Origin: JBGAPI01 sp044221335
GTDB taxonomy: Bacteria; Pseudomonadota; Gammaproteobacteria; Xanthomonadales; Ahniellaceae
DNA: 54,118 bases
NCBI GenBank assembly: GCA_044221335.1
Contig: JBGAPI010000037.1
Location: 1-54,118, forward strand
Reading direction: 5' to 3'
How positions within the stretch are numbered: position 1 is the stretch's first letter; each line of letters starts with the position of its first letter. A program made the translations under genes and the position numbers. A model generated the notes under the pieces. The model worked only from the letters and a program-made list of their open reading frames with translations, searched no databases and was not told the origin of the DNA. This document shows positions 35,717-43,316 of this stretch, piece by piece.

Positions 35717-36483
35717 GCGGCCGGTGGCGCCTTCCGGTTGAAGCGGCCGGCCAGCCACAGCAGCGGGCCGGAGGCGGCGTAGGTCACGCCGAGCAGGAGC
35801 AGCATGCTGTGCTGGAACACCGCGATCAGCACCATCAGCCCGACGATCGCCGGCAGCACCCAGTAGGGCACCCGGTCTTTCCCGCCGCTGCCCTTGAAGC
35901 TCCAGTAGCGGATCCGGCTGACCATCAGCAGGCCGGCGGTGACCGCGACGACGACCGACAGCCATTGCACGTCGATCGAGCGGCCGTCGAAGTCGAACTC
36001 GTTCATCGCCCAGACGTAGGACATCATCAGTCCGGCCGCGGCCGGGCTTGCGAGGCCGACGAAGTAGCGCTTGTCGACCACCCCGACCTGGACGTTGAAC
36101 CGTGCCAGCCGGATCGCCGCGCAGGCGGCATAGAGGAACGCGGCGCACCAGCCGACCTTGCCGGCCATCGGCGACACGGTCTTCAGGCCGGCGAGCGACC
36201 AGGTGTAGAGCACCAGCGCCGGCGCCAGGCCGAAGCTGATCAGGTCGGCCAGCGAGTCGTACTGCACGCCGAACTCGCTCTGGGTGTTGGTGAGCCGGGC
36301 CACGCGGCCGTCGAGGCCGTCCAGCACCGCGGCGACGAAGACCGAGATCGCGGCCGTGACGAACTGGCCGTTGATCGCGGCGACGATCGCGTAGAAGCCG
36401 GCGAACATGCCGCCGGTCGTGAACAGATTGGGGAGCAGGTAGATGGCGCGGCGCGGCGAGCGCGCTTCCGGAGTCTCGTCCAT
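35713..36483 (-). CDS. pssA: CDP-diacylglycerol-serine O-phosphatidyltransferase
   Basis: A 256-residue membrane enzyme making phosphatidylserine from CDP-diacylglycerol and serine. The CDP-alcohol phosphotransferase signature D-G-x2-D-G-x2-A-R-x8-G-x3-D-x3-D is complete (LDGLDGRVARL then EFGVQYDSLADLI, about residues 55-82). Eight or so helices are visible. It is the first gene of the overlapping run pssA, phosphatase, kinase, STAS, mlaE. The 152-base gap to the divergent DUF4124 gene should carry the promoter, but no clear hexamers could be assigned. Confidence 0.95.
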   Translation of the reverse strand: MDETPEARSPRRAIYLLPNLFTTGGMFAGFYAIVAAINGQFVTAAISVFVAAVLDGLDGRVARLTNTQSEFGVQYDSLADLISFGLAPALVLYTWSLAGLKTVSPMAGKVGWCAAFLYAACAAIRLARFNVQVGVVDKRYFVGLASPAAAGLMMSYVWAMNEFDFDGRSIDVQWLSVVVAVTAGLLMVSRIRYWSFKGSGGKDRVPYWVLPAIVGLMVLIAVFQHSMLLLLGVTYAASGPLLWLAGRFNRKAPPAA

Positions 36484-36635
36484 GGCAGCTGGCTGGTTGA
36501 GCGGCAGCCAGTGTAACGGATGCGACCAGCCGCTCCGTGTCGCGACCCGCGTCGTTGCGCGGCCTTCAGGGAAATGCTACCTAGGCGCTGACCGAACACG
36601 CGACAATGCGGGCCGACGCCTGCACGGAGACCACC

Positions 36636-37064
36636 ATGCGCATCGCAGTCACGTTCGCCCTGACGCTCGCCGCCGGCGTCCTGGCCATGCCGGCCGTCGC
36701 CGGCGACTACTACCGCTGGAAGGACGATTCCGGCGTCGTCCACTACGACCCGAAGCCGCCGAAGGATCATCCGTCGACGCTGGTGCACCTCTCCGGCAAG
36801 GTGCCGGAGGCGCCGCCGGCGGCCGAGCCGGCCAAGGCAGAGCCGGCGCTGACCGACACCCAGGCCAAGATCAAGGCCGCGAACGACGCGATCAATGCCG
36901 ACAACTGCAGGCAGGCGACCACCCAGCTGTCCTACTTCGAGGACAAGGGCCCGCTGCGCACCCAGGCGCCCGACGGCACGATCCACACCATGACCCCGGA
37001 AGAGCGCCAGGCCGGGTACCAGGAAGCGCTGCGCCAGCGCGACGAGTACTGCAACAAGAAGTAG
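36636..37064 (+). CDS. Secreted DUF4124 protein
   Basis: A 142-residue exported protein with signal peptide (cut near VAG-D, residue 24) and a DUF4124 domain at once after it (YYRWKDDSGVVHYDPKPP). A Pro/Ala/Glu linker (about 53-70) and a helical C-terminal region (AKIKAANDAINADNCRQ..., two Cys) follow. The function of DUF4124 is unknown; it is frequent in Xanthomonads. The start MRIAV has a GGAG site; a longer in-frame ATG 30 bases upstream is unlikely. A second DUF4124 gene starts 4 bases after its stop. Confidence 0.85.
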   Translation: MRIAVTFALTLAAGVLAMPAVAGDYYRWKDDSGVVHYDPKPPKDHPSTLVHLSGKVPEAPPAAEPAKAEPALTDTQAKIKAANDAINADNCRQATTQLSYFEDKGPLRTQAPDGTIHTMTPEERQAGYQEALRQRDEYCNKK

Positions 37065-37068
37065 CGGG

Positions 37069-37365
37069 ATGGACCAGCGCAACCTGCTGCTCGCGGTGCT
37101 GCTGGCGGTGGCGATCGGCGGCGGCTACGCCTGGTGGCAGAACGAGCAGCGGATGCGCCAGCAGCGGATCGAGGAGCTCGACCGCGCGGCGCACCCGCCG
37201 GTGACGGCGGCGCGCGCCAAGGACGCCAACCCGCCGCTGTACAAGTGGAAGGACGAGCATGGCCAGTGGCACATCACCGACCGGCCGCCGACCGGAGGCC
37301 TGCCCTACGAGAAGGTCACGGTGAACCCCGAGACCAACGTGCTGCCGGCCGTACCGCCGGGCTGA
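37069..37365 (+). CDS. Membrane-anchored DUF4124 protein
   Basis: A 98-residue protein with an N-terminal membrane anchor (NLLLAVLLAVAIGGGYAWW, residues 5-23), a basic stretch, and a DUF4124 domain (LYKWKDEHGQWHITDRPPTGG, about 57-77). It starts 4 bases after the stop of the preceding DUF4124 gene, so the two are likely co-translated paralogues. The shared core is YxWKDxxGxxHxxD. Function unknown. Confidence 0.82.
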   Translation: MDQRNLLLAVLLAVAIGGGYAWWQNEQRMRQQRIEELDRAAHPPVTAARAKDANPPLYKWKDEHGQWHITDRPPTGGLPYEKVTVNPETNVLPAVPPG

Positions 37366-37412
37366 GCACGCCGCACCCGTCGGCCGAACTGGTCCGCTCG
37401 CAGCGGCGACCG

Positions 37413-37418
37413 TACAAT
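37413..37418 (+). promoter_or_regulatory. Candidate -10 element of proS
   Basis: TACAAT, 30 bases before ATG 37448, with TGGTCC (3 of 6 to consensus) 17 bases upstream at 37390-37395. It mirrors the argS promoter; the intergenic gap is 82 bases. Confidence 0.45.
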
Positions 37419-37447
37419 CCGCGGCCCTCCGATCCGCGAATGCCGCC

Positions 37448-39145
37448 ATGCGCCTGTCCCGATTCCACCTGTCGACCATCAAGGAAGTCCCGGCCGATGC
37501 CGAGGTCGTCAGCCACCAGCTGATGCTGCGCGCGGGCATGATCCGCAAGCTCGGTGCCGGCATCTACACCTGGTCGCCGCTCGGCCTGGCGGTGCTGCGC
37601 AAGGTCGAATCCGTGGTGCGCGAGGAGATGAACCGCGCCGGGGCGCTCGAGGTGCTGATGCCGGCGGTGCAGCCGCGCGAGCTGTGGGAGCAGACCGGGC
37701 GCTGGGAAAAGTTCGGCGGACAGCTGCTGAAGCTCCGTGACCGCAAGGACCAGGAGTACTGCGTCGGTCCCACCCACGAAGAGGTGATCACCGATTTCGC
37801 GCGCAACGAACTGCGCAGCTACAAGCAGCTGCCGGTCAACTTCTACCAGATCCAGACCAAGTTCCGCGACGAGATCCGGCCGCGCTTCGGCGTGATGCGC
37901 GCCCGCGAGTTCATCATGAAGGATGCCTATTCCTTCCACCTCGACGCCGAGGGCATGGCGGCCGAGTACCGCAACATGTACGAGGCCTACCAGCGGGTGT
38001 TCGACCGCCTGGGATTGAAGTACCGCGCGGTCGCCGCCGATACCGGCGCGATCGGCGGCGCCGCCTCGCACGAGTTCCACGTGCTGGCCGAGTCCGGCGA
38101 GGACGCGATCGCCTTCGCCAGCGGCTCCGACTACGCCGCCAACGTCGAGCTGGCCGAGGCCCTCGCACCGGCCGCTCCGCGTCCAGCGGCGATCGCGGCG
38201 ATGGAGGAGTTCGCCACCCCGACCCAGACCACTTGCGAGGACGTCGCCGCGCTGCTCGGCGTGGCGCTCGAGCGCACCGTGAAGGCCTTCGCCGTCGTCG
38301 GCGAGCAGGGCTTCGTGCTGTGCCTGGTGCGCGGCGACCACATGGTCAACGAGATCAAGCTGCGCAAGATCGCCGGCCTGGCCGACTTCCGGATGGCCCA
38401 CGAGTCCGAGATCGTCGAGCACCTGGGCTGCGTGCCGGGCTTCATCGGGCCGGTGCGGCCGGCGAAGCAGGTCACCGTGATCGCCGACCGCAGCGTCGCC
38501 GCGATGGCCGATTTCATCTGCGGCGCCAACCGTGCCGGCTTCCACCTGAAGGGCGTCAACTTCGGCCGCGACCTCGCCGAGCCCGACCAGGTCGCCGACA
38601 TCCGCAACGTGGTCGAAGGCGATCTGGCGCCGGGCGGCGGCACCTGGTCGATCGCGCGCGGCATCGAGGTCGGCCACGTGTTCCAGCTCGGCCAGAAGTA
38701 CGCCGAGGCCATGGGCGCGACCGTGCTCGACGACGCCGGCAAGTCGCGGGTGATGTTCATGGGCTGCTACGGCATCGGCGTGTCGCGCATCGTCGCGGCG
38801 GCGATCGAGCAGAACCACGACGCCGCGGGCATCCTCTGGCCCGACGCCATGGCGCCGGCCGCCGTCGTCGTCTGCCCCATCAACCCGAAGAACGACCCGG
38901 CGGTGACCGCCGCCGCCGAAGCGCTCTACGCCGAACTCGGCGCTCGTGGCCTCATCGTCTGGCTCGACGACCGCGGCCTGCGCCCGGGCCCGATGTTCGC
39001 GGACATGGAGCTGGTCGGCATCCCGCACCGGGTGGTGGTCTCGGAGCGCGGACTGGCCGCCGGCACCTTCGAATACCGGCATCGCCGTGCGGCCGCCGCC
39101 GAGGCGCTCACCCGCGACGCGCTGATGACAAAGCTGGTGCCGTAA
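37448..39145 (+). CDS. proS: Prolyl-tRNA synthetase
   Basis: A 565-residue class II bacterial-type ProRS charging tRNA-Pro. Class II motif 1 lies in SHQLMLRAGMIRKLGAGIY, motif 2 in PVNFYQIQTKFRDEIRPRFG, and motif 3 near GCYGIGVSRIVAAAIEQ. The YbaK editing insertion (about residues 225-385, including CEDVAALLGV and KAFAVVGE) separates motifs 2 and 3, and the anticodon domain ends the protein. Length is normal. A repeat element lies after its stop. Confidence 0.96.
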   Translation: MRLSRFHLSTIKEVPADAEVVSHQLMLRAGMIRKLGAGIYTWSPLGLAVLRKVESVVREEMNRAGALEVLMPAVQPRELWEQTGRWEKFGGQLLKLRDRKDQEYCVGPTHEEVITDFARNELRSYKQLPVNFYQIQTKFRDEIRPRFGVMRAREFIMKDAYSFHLDAEGMAAEYRNMYEAYQRVFDRLGLKYRAVAADTGAIGGAASHEFHVLAESGEDAIAFASGSDYAANVELAEALAPAAPRPAAIAAMEEFATPTQTTCEDVAALLGVALERTVKAFAVVGEQGFVLCLVRGDHMVNEIKLRKIAGLADFRMAHESEIVEHLGCVPGFIGPVRPAKQVTVIADRSVAAMADFICGANRAGFHLKGVNFGRDLAEPDQVADIRNVVEGDLAPGGGTWSIARGIEVGHVFQLGQKYAEAMGATVLDDAGKSRVMFMGCYGIGVSRIVAAAIEQNHDAAGILWPDAMAPAAVVVCPINPKNDPAVTAAAEALYAELGARGLIVWLDDRGLRPGPMFADMELVGIPHRVVVSERGLAAGTFEYRHRRAAAAEALTRDALMTKLVP

Positions 39146-39166
39146 GTCAGGTCTCCGGCCCCATCC

Positions 39167-39237
39167 GAAGCGGAGCGGGTCCCGGCCCGCTGCTCCGGAG
39201 CTTGACGTGCCGGCAGAGCGGCCCAGATGCCGCTCGA
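39167..39237. repeat. Degenerate BIME-like repeat after proS
   Basis: GCGGAGCGGGTCCCGGCCCGCTGCTC and, further right, GAGCGGCCCAGATGCCGCTC repeat the two hairpins of the element at 29205-29266 with substitutions. The GTAG feet are eroded (GAAG, CGAC). It lies in the 216-base convergent gap between proS and the 39362 gene. Confidence 0.65.
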
Positions 39238-39361
39238 CGGCTCCGGGCCGATTGAATCGGGGAGTGCCGCGCAGCGTCGCTGCCGGAACGCTCCGGAATG
39301 TGCTCTGTCACAGGAGCGGCGGAAGCCGCGAACCGAAACGTTCCGCGGTGCCGGGAAACCG

Positions 39362-40186
39362 TCAGGTCCGCTTGAACAGACTCTTCATCTTGGACAGCAG
39401 CCCGCCTTCCTTCGCGGCCGATTCGCGCTGCAGCTTCTCCAGCTCTTCCTTCTGCTGGTCGGCGATCTTCGCCTCCCACTTGCGGCGCATCTGCTCCTGC
39501 TGCAGCTTGGCCTGCAGCTGACGCTTGACGTCGTCCGGCAGCGCCTCGCGGAACAGGCTGTTCGGCTCGCGGGCGATGAAGCGGCCGATCTCGTCGAAGG
39601 TCGCTTCGTTGAACTGCAGCGGCCCGACCGTCTTGTTGACGGTGTTCCATTCCTCGAAATTGGTGAAGTTCATCTTCACCACCGCGGTGTCGGCGTCGGC
39701 GCTGATCGAGATCAGCAGCGGGATCTTGCCGCGGGGGCGGAAGGTCGCGTGCACGATCTCGCCGTTCTCGTCCTTCTTCGGGTCGTTCATTCCCGACAGG
39801 CGAAGCTTCTGGAACATGGCGTTGGCCTGCTTGATCTTGCTGGCCCCGGCCACTTCCTGCGAGCTCGACTCCTCGGACGAGACCACCGCGCCGAACTGCA
39901 GCGTGATCTCGCGCGAGGTCGCCTGCGCGCTGATCTTCATGTCGTATTCGTGGTCGATGTAGGCCACGATCCGGCCGAAGCCGGGCAGCTCGTAGTTCAT
40001 CACCTTCTTCGGCTTCAGGAAGCCGAGATTGGTGGTGAGCTTGGTCAGGTATTCGTGCAGCGCATTCATCCCCGGCTCGAGCCGGGTCTTGTAGGCCTCT
40101 TCGCGCTCGGCCTTCTGCCGCGCGACGTCGTCCAGCCCCTGTTTGCGCCGCTGCGCTTCCTGTTCGAGATCGTCGAGCAGCCCCAT
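39362..40186 (-). CDS. Conserved protein of unknown function, coiled-coil ends
   Basis: A 274-residue soluble protein with no signal peptide. Charged, probably coiled-coil segments occupy both ends (LLDDLEQEAQRRKQGLDDVA at the N-terminus; LQAKLQQEQMRRKWEAKIAD and EKLQRESAAK at the C-terminus), around an alpha/beta core (about 55-215) containing IPLLISISADADTAVVKMNF. It ends in basic residues (LLSKMKSLFKRT). I recognise no domain of known function. It is divergent from the H-NS-like gene, so the two may share control. Start MGLLDDLEQE was chosen by length and charge. Confidence 0.75.
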   Translation of the reverse strand: MGLLDDLEQEAQRRKQGLDDVARQKAEREEAYKTRLEPGMNALHEYLTKLTTNLGFLKPKKVMNYELPGFGRIVAYIDHEYDMKISAQATSREITLQFGAVVSSEESSSQEVAGASKIKQANAMFQKLRLSGMNDPKKDENGEIVHATFRPRGKIPLLISISADADTAVVKMNFTNFEEWNTVNKTVGPLQFNEATFDEIGRFIAREPNSLFREALPDDVKRQLQAKLQQEQMRRKWEAKIADQQKEELEKLQRESAAKEGGLLSKMKSLFKRT

Positions 40187-40344
40187 CGCGCCACGTCCAA
40201 TGATTCCGGCGGACAAGGTACCGAATTCGCCGACGGACCGCAAAGGCGGCGCGCCCGGTGGCCCGAACGGTGCCGCGCTACGCCCCGGGACCGGCGGCGA
40301 GAGCGGTCGTTCGCGTCGTCGCGCCGTGCGTCCGGATCGCGTTT

Positions 40345-40420
40345 CGGCACCATACTTAACTTTTGCAACTTTCAATGCGAATAGTTCGCTGGCAAACTAT
40401 TTCGGCATTTTGATTAATTG
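40345..40420 (+). promoter_or_regulatory. AT-rich leader/promoter region of the H-NS-like gene
   Basis: About 75 bases markedly richer in A+T than the rest of the window, with runs such as CTTAACTTTTGCAACTTTC and TTTTGATTAATTG just before the RBS (GGAG, 40423-40426). Such AT-rich, curved DNA is a typical target of H-NS proteins, so autoregulation is plausible. Exact hexamers not assigned. Confidence 0.45.
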
Positions 40421-40432
40421 ACGGAGTTAGGG

Positions 40433-40813
40433 ATGGACATTCGAAAGCTCAATGCCGCGCAACTGAGCCAGCTGGCGAAGAAGATCGAGAAGCGTCAGGA
40501 ATCGCTGAACACGAGCAAGGTCGACGAGGCGCGCAAGGCGATCGGCGCGCTGCTGAAGAAGTTCGGTCTGGACATTTCGGACGTCTATCCGTCCGCGTCG
40601 GCCGCTGGCCGCCGTGGTCGCAAGGCCGCCGGGAAGGACGGCGAAGCGGCGAAGGGTCGCCGCCGCAACACCTGGATCAAGAAGGGCATGAAGGCGAAGT
40701 ACGCCAACCCGGCGGATCCGAGCGAGACCTGGGTCGGCATCGGCAAGCGCCCGTTCTGGTTCCGCGACGCGATCAAGTCCGGCGCCACCGCCGAGTCGAT
40801 GCTGATCAAGTGA
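40433..40813 (+). CDS. H-NS family nucleoid protein
   Basis: A 126-residue H-NS-like protein: a helical N-terminal oligomerisation region (residues 1-40, LNAAQLSQLAKKIEKRQESL), a basic linker (GRRGRKAAGK, RRRNTW), and the C-terminal DNA-binding motif KYANPADPSETWVGIGKRPFWF, the H-NS signature (residues about 91-112). It should bind AT-rich DNA and silence acquired or envelope genes. Start ATG 40433 has GGAG 7 bases upstream. An in-frame TTG at 40418 is less likely. Confidence 0.92.
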   Translation: MDIRKLNAAQLSQLAKKIEKRQESLNTSKVDEARKAIGALLKKFGLDISDVYPSASAAGRRGRKAAGKDGEAAKGRRRNTWIKKGMKAKYANPADPSETWVGIGKRPFWFRDAIKSGATAESMLIK

Positions 40814-40818
40814 TGCCG

Positions 40819-40837
40819 GAATCCGCTTCGCGGATTC
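40819..40837. terminator. Hairpin after the H-NS-like gene
   Basis: GAATCCGC-TTC-GCGGATTC, an 8-bp stem six bases past the H-NS stop in the convergent gap with the ThrE-type gene. No strong T-run; a possible weak terminator. Confidence 0.4.
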
Positions 40838-40927
40838 GTTCATTGGATACCGACCCATGGGGTCGACCGCGTTTCCGTCTCCTCACCCTCGCCCGCGGGG
40901 GTGGGGGCCGGAATTCGGCGCAGGCTC

Positions 40928-42160
40928 CTAGGACAGGCTCCGCCGCGGCGACAGCGCGATGTTCGCGAACAGCAGTCCCGCGACCAGCGAGATCAACGAC
41001 AAGGCCAGCACGGACGCGGTCTCGAGGCCGCTGTCGACGTTCTTCTCGAACACCAGGAACAGGCTCTTGAAGCCGACCGATCCGGGCACCAGCAGGATGA
41101 TGCCGGGTACCCGGACGATCGCGCCGGGTCGATTCGCGAAGCGCGCATAGGCGTTGCCGGCGAGGCCGACCACGAAGCCGCCGACGAACACGCCGAACTC
41201 CGCGCCGAAGGCGCCGCCGCCGAAGCGGGTCGCGCCGTAGCCGAGCCAGGCCGAGGCCATCACCAGCAGCCAGTCGCGCTGTGCCGCGCGGAACAGCACC
41301 GCGAATGCGACCGACGACAGCAGCAGCGCGAGCCACTCGGCGTAGGCCGGTACCGGCGTCGGCGTGTGGTTGTCGAGGTTCCAGCCGAACACCTTCGCGA
41401 TCGCGAGGCCGGCGACAGTGCCGAAGGCGAGCTTCAGCAGGATCGCGGCGGCACCGGCCATCCGCGCGACGCCCGAGACCATGTGCTGCGCCGCGAGTTC
41501 GGTCACCGCCGTGGTCAGCATCAGTCCGGGCAGGAGCACGATCAGCGCCGAGATCAGCACCGAGTTCAAAGCCAGCGGCTGCCACAGCGCATGCACGGCG
41601 GCGGCGAGCACCGCGACGATCAGCGCGGCGATCGCCTCGAAGGCCTGTCCGAAGTTGACGTTGTTCCCCGCGGGAATCGACAGCACTCCGACCAGCGCGC
41701 CGAGCACGGTCGCGACCACGAGGTCGAACCATCCGGTATGGAACAGGGCCGCCACCGAGGCCGAGGTGGCGCCGTAGGACAGCACGGTGACGAGGTCGCT
41801 CCACGGCTTCGGCCGCTCGACGATCGCGCGCAGGGCGCGATAGCCCTCGGCGATGTCGAGTTCGCCCGCGAACACCCGCTCGGCGACCTCGTCGACCTGC
41901 GACAGCCGCTTCAGGTTCACGCCGCCCGGCTCCATCCGGATCACCTTGGTGAGGTCCGGCAACGGATCGTCGCCGCGGTCGCGATCGGCCAGCGACACGA
42001 TCACCGAGGTCGGCGTCGACAGCACGTCACAGGTCAGGCGGAAGCGCTGGCAGACCGAGTCGACCGCGGTCTCCAGGCGGCCGGCGGAGGTGCCGTACTG
42101 GTGCAGGCGGCGCGCGAGCTCGATCACGAAACGCGCACGGTCTTCGAAGTGTTGGTCCAT
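40928..42160 (-). CDS. ThrE-type threonine/serine exporter
   Basis: A 410-residue membrane protein combining both ThrE domains (DUF1212-like N-terminal, DUF3815-like C-terminal) in one chain. The N-terminal cytoplasmic region contains RLHQYGTSAGRLETAVDSV. Helices include LVVATVLGALVGVLSIPAG, EAIAALIVAVLAAAVHALWQP, LILISALIVLLPGLM-like segment SVLISALIVLLPGLMLTTAVTELA, and the C-terminal ASVLALSLISLVAGLLFANIAL. GIILLVPGSVGFKSL is typical of the family. It probably exports threonine or related small molecules. It is convergent with the H-NS gene. Confidence 0.9.
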   Translation of the reverse strand: MDQHFEDRARFVIELARRLHQYGTSAGRLETAVDSVCQRFRLTCDVLSTPTSVIVSLADRDRGDDPLPDLTKVIRMEPGGVNLKRLSQVDEVAERVFAGELDIAEGYRALRAIVERPKPWSDLVTVLSYGATSASVAALFHTGWFDLVVATVLGALVGVLSIPAGNNVNFGQAFEAIAALIVAVLAAAVHALWQPLALNSVLISALIVLLPGLMLTTAVTELAAQHMVSGVARMAGAAAILLKLAFGTVAGLAIAKVFGWNLDNHTPTPVPAYAEWLALLLSSVAFAVLFRAAQRDWLLVMASAWLGYGATRFGGGAFGAEFGVFVGGFVVGLAGNAYARFANRPGAIVRVPGIILLVPGSVGFKSLFLVFEKNVDSGLETASVLALSLISLVAGLLFANIALSPRRSLS

Positions 42161-42226
42161 GCGCGCGCGAGCCCGGCGTCCTTGTGCGACTGTTGGCGCG
42201 GCGGACGCGAGGTCGCCGGCGGTGCC

Positions 42227-42252
42227 GTAGAACGGGTCCGGGCCCGCTCTAC
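42227..42252. repeat. Single GTAG...CTAC palindrome
   Basis: GTAG-AACGGGTCCGGGCCCGCT-CTAC, a 26-base near-perfect palindrome bounded by GTAG and CTAC, 67 bases upstream of the ThrE start. Same class as the 29205 and 39167 repeats, here a single palindrome. Confidence 0.7.
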
Positions 42253-42356
42253 CTGCGAATCGCGGAAAGGCTAACAGGATCGGTCGCGATCGCCGCGCCG
42301 CCGCCGTGGCAAAACCAGGACGGCGACGGGCGGATCCGGAACCGCGACTCCCGGAT

Positions 42357-42878
42357 TCAGACGCCCGCGTCCCCGGCGTCGCAGCGCTCGAGCTGCACCC
42401 CGAGATGGCGTTCCGCGAACGGTGCCAGCTGGCGCAAAGCCTGGCGGTAGACCTGGCGCTTGAACTGCACCACGTTGCCGATCGGGTACCAGAAGTCGAC
42501 CCAGCGCCAGTGGTCGAATTCCGGGTGGTCGCTGGCGTCCAGGCGCAGGTCGGTGTCGGCGCCGACGAGGCGCAGCAGGAACCAGACCTGCTTCTGGCCG
42601 ATGCAGGTCGGAGTCTGGTTGCGCCGGACGTAGCGGTCGGGCAGGCGGTAGCGCAGCCAGCCGTGGGTGGCTGCGATCAGCTGGACATGCGCGGGCAGGA
42701 GGCCGGTCTCCTCCTCCAGCTCGCGGTACATCGCCTCTTCCGGCGTCTCGTCGCTGCGCATCCCGCCCTGCGGGAACTGCCAGCCGTCACGGTGGATGCG
42801 CCGTGCCCAGAACACTTCGCCGCCGCCGCGCATCAGGATGATGCCGACATTCGGCCGATACCCATCGGGATCGATCAT
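42357..42878 (-). CDS. rppH: RNA pyrophosphohydrolase
   Basis: A 173-residue Nudix hydrolase that removes pyrophosphate from the 5' end of mRNA to start decay. The Nudix box is complete (GGMRSDETPEEAMYRELEEETG), and the N-terminal MIDPDGYRPNVGIILM, WQFPQGG and C-terminal FDHWRWVDFWYPIGNVVQFKRQVY are RppH-specific. Start MIDPDGY is the conserved one. It lies before the tRNA-Met on the opposite strand. Confidence 0.95.
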   Translation of the reverse strand: MIDPDGYRPNVGIILMRGGGEVFWARRIHRDGWQFPQGGMRSDETPEEAMYRELEEETGLLPAHVQLIAATHGWLRYRLPDRYVRRNQTPTCIGQKQVWFLLRLVGADTDLRLDASDHPEFDHWRWVDFWYPIGNVVQFKRQVYRQALRQLAPFAERHLGVQLERCDAGDAGV

Positions 42879-43071
42879 GACCACGATCCAAAAATTCTTC
42901 TGGCCCGATTCTTCCACCAAGCCGCGACGGCCGGCAACCGCAGGCCGGCCCGCCGCGGCTGCGCGGCTCGAAGTTTCACCGCGCCGCGCGGACGCGTTCG
43001 CCCCGGGCGCGGCGGTCGCCGTTGCGCACCTCCGGGTGCGCCGGCAGCGCTCGGTTCCGGCTCCGGTCAAC
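42879..43071. other. Intergenic region upstream of tRNA-Met promoter
   Basis: Between the divergent rppH start and the tRNA promoter. GC-rich, with AAAAATTCTTC near 42893 as the only AT-rich point (possible rppH promoter on the minus strand). No ORF, RNA or repeat recognised. Confidence 0.4.
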
Positions 43072-43100
43072 TTGACATTCCTGCCCGGGCCCACCAGAAT
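43072..43100 (+). promoter_or_regulatory. Sigma-70 promoter of tRNA-Met
   Basis: TTGACA (43072-43077) and CAGAAT (43095-43100) with exactly 17 bases between: a near-consensus promoter. The following CCGCGCCCC is a GC-rich discriminator typical of stringently controlled stable RNA promoters. The tRNA begins about 105 bases after the predicted start. Confidence 0.75.
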
Positions 43101-43212
43101 CCGCGCCCCTCGCGGGACCGCAACGGCCCGCCGGACGCTCTCGGATTCCACGCCCGACCGGCCAGGACGGCCCGTCCCGGCGCGCGGAGGCGAACCGGGG
43201 CCGCGACAACTT

Positions 43213-43289
43213 GGCTATGTAGCTCAGCTGGTTAGAGCACGGCACTCATAATGCCGGGGTCGGTGGTTCGAGCCCACCCATAGCCACCA
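43213..43289 (+). tRNA. tRNA-Met (CAT), elongator
   Basis: 77 bases including encoded CCA. The acceptor stem GGCTATG pairs with CATAGCC. The D-arm AGCTCAGCTGGTTAGAGC, the anticodon stem GGCAC/...TGCC with loop CTCATAA (anticodon CAT at 43247-43249), and the T-arm GGTTCGAGCCC are all standard. The G1-C72 pair and lack of an initiator-type mismatch identify elongator tRNA-Met. Overall sequence closely resembles E. coli elongator tRNA-Met. A lysidine-modified tRNA-Ile is less likely. Confidence 0.95.
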
Positions 43290-43316
43290 TCGCCCTGTTC
43301 GACGCATTCGACGCCC

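Noticed and set aside
40433..40813. Start at TTG 40418 for the H-NS-like protein
   Set aside because: It would place the GGAG ribosome binding site inside the coding region; ATG 40433 has correct spacing.
43213..43289. tRNA-Ile2 with CAT anticodon or initiator tRNA
   Set aside because: The acceptor stem G1-C72 pair and overall sequence match elongator tRNA-Met.
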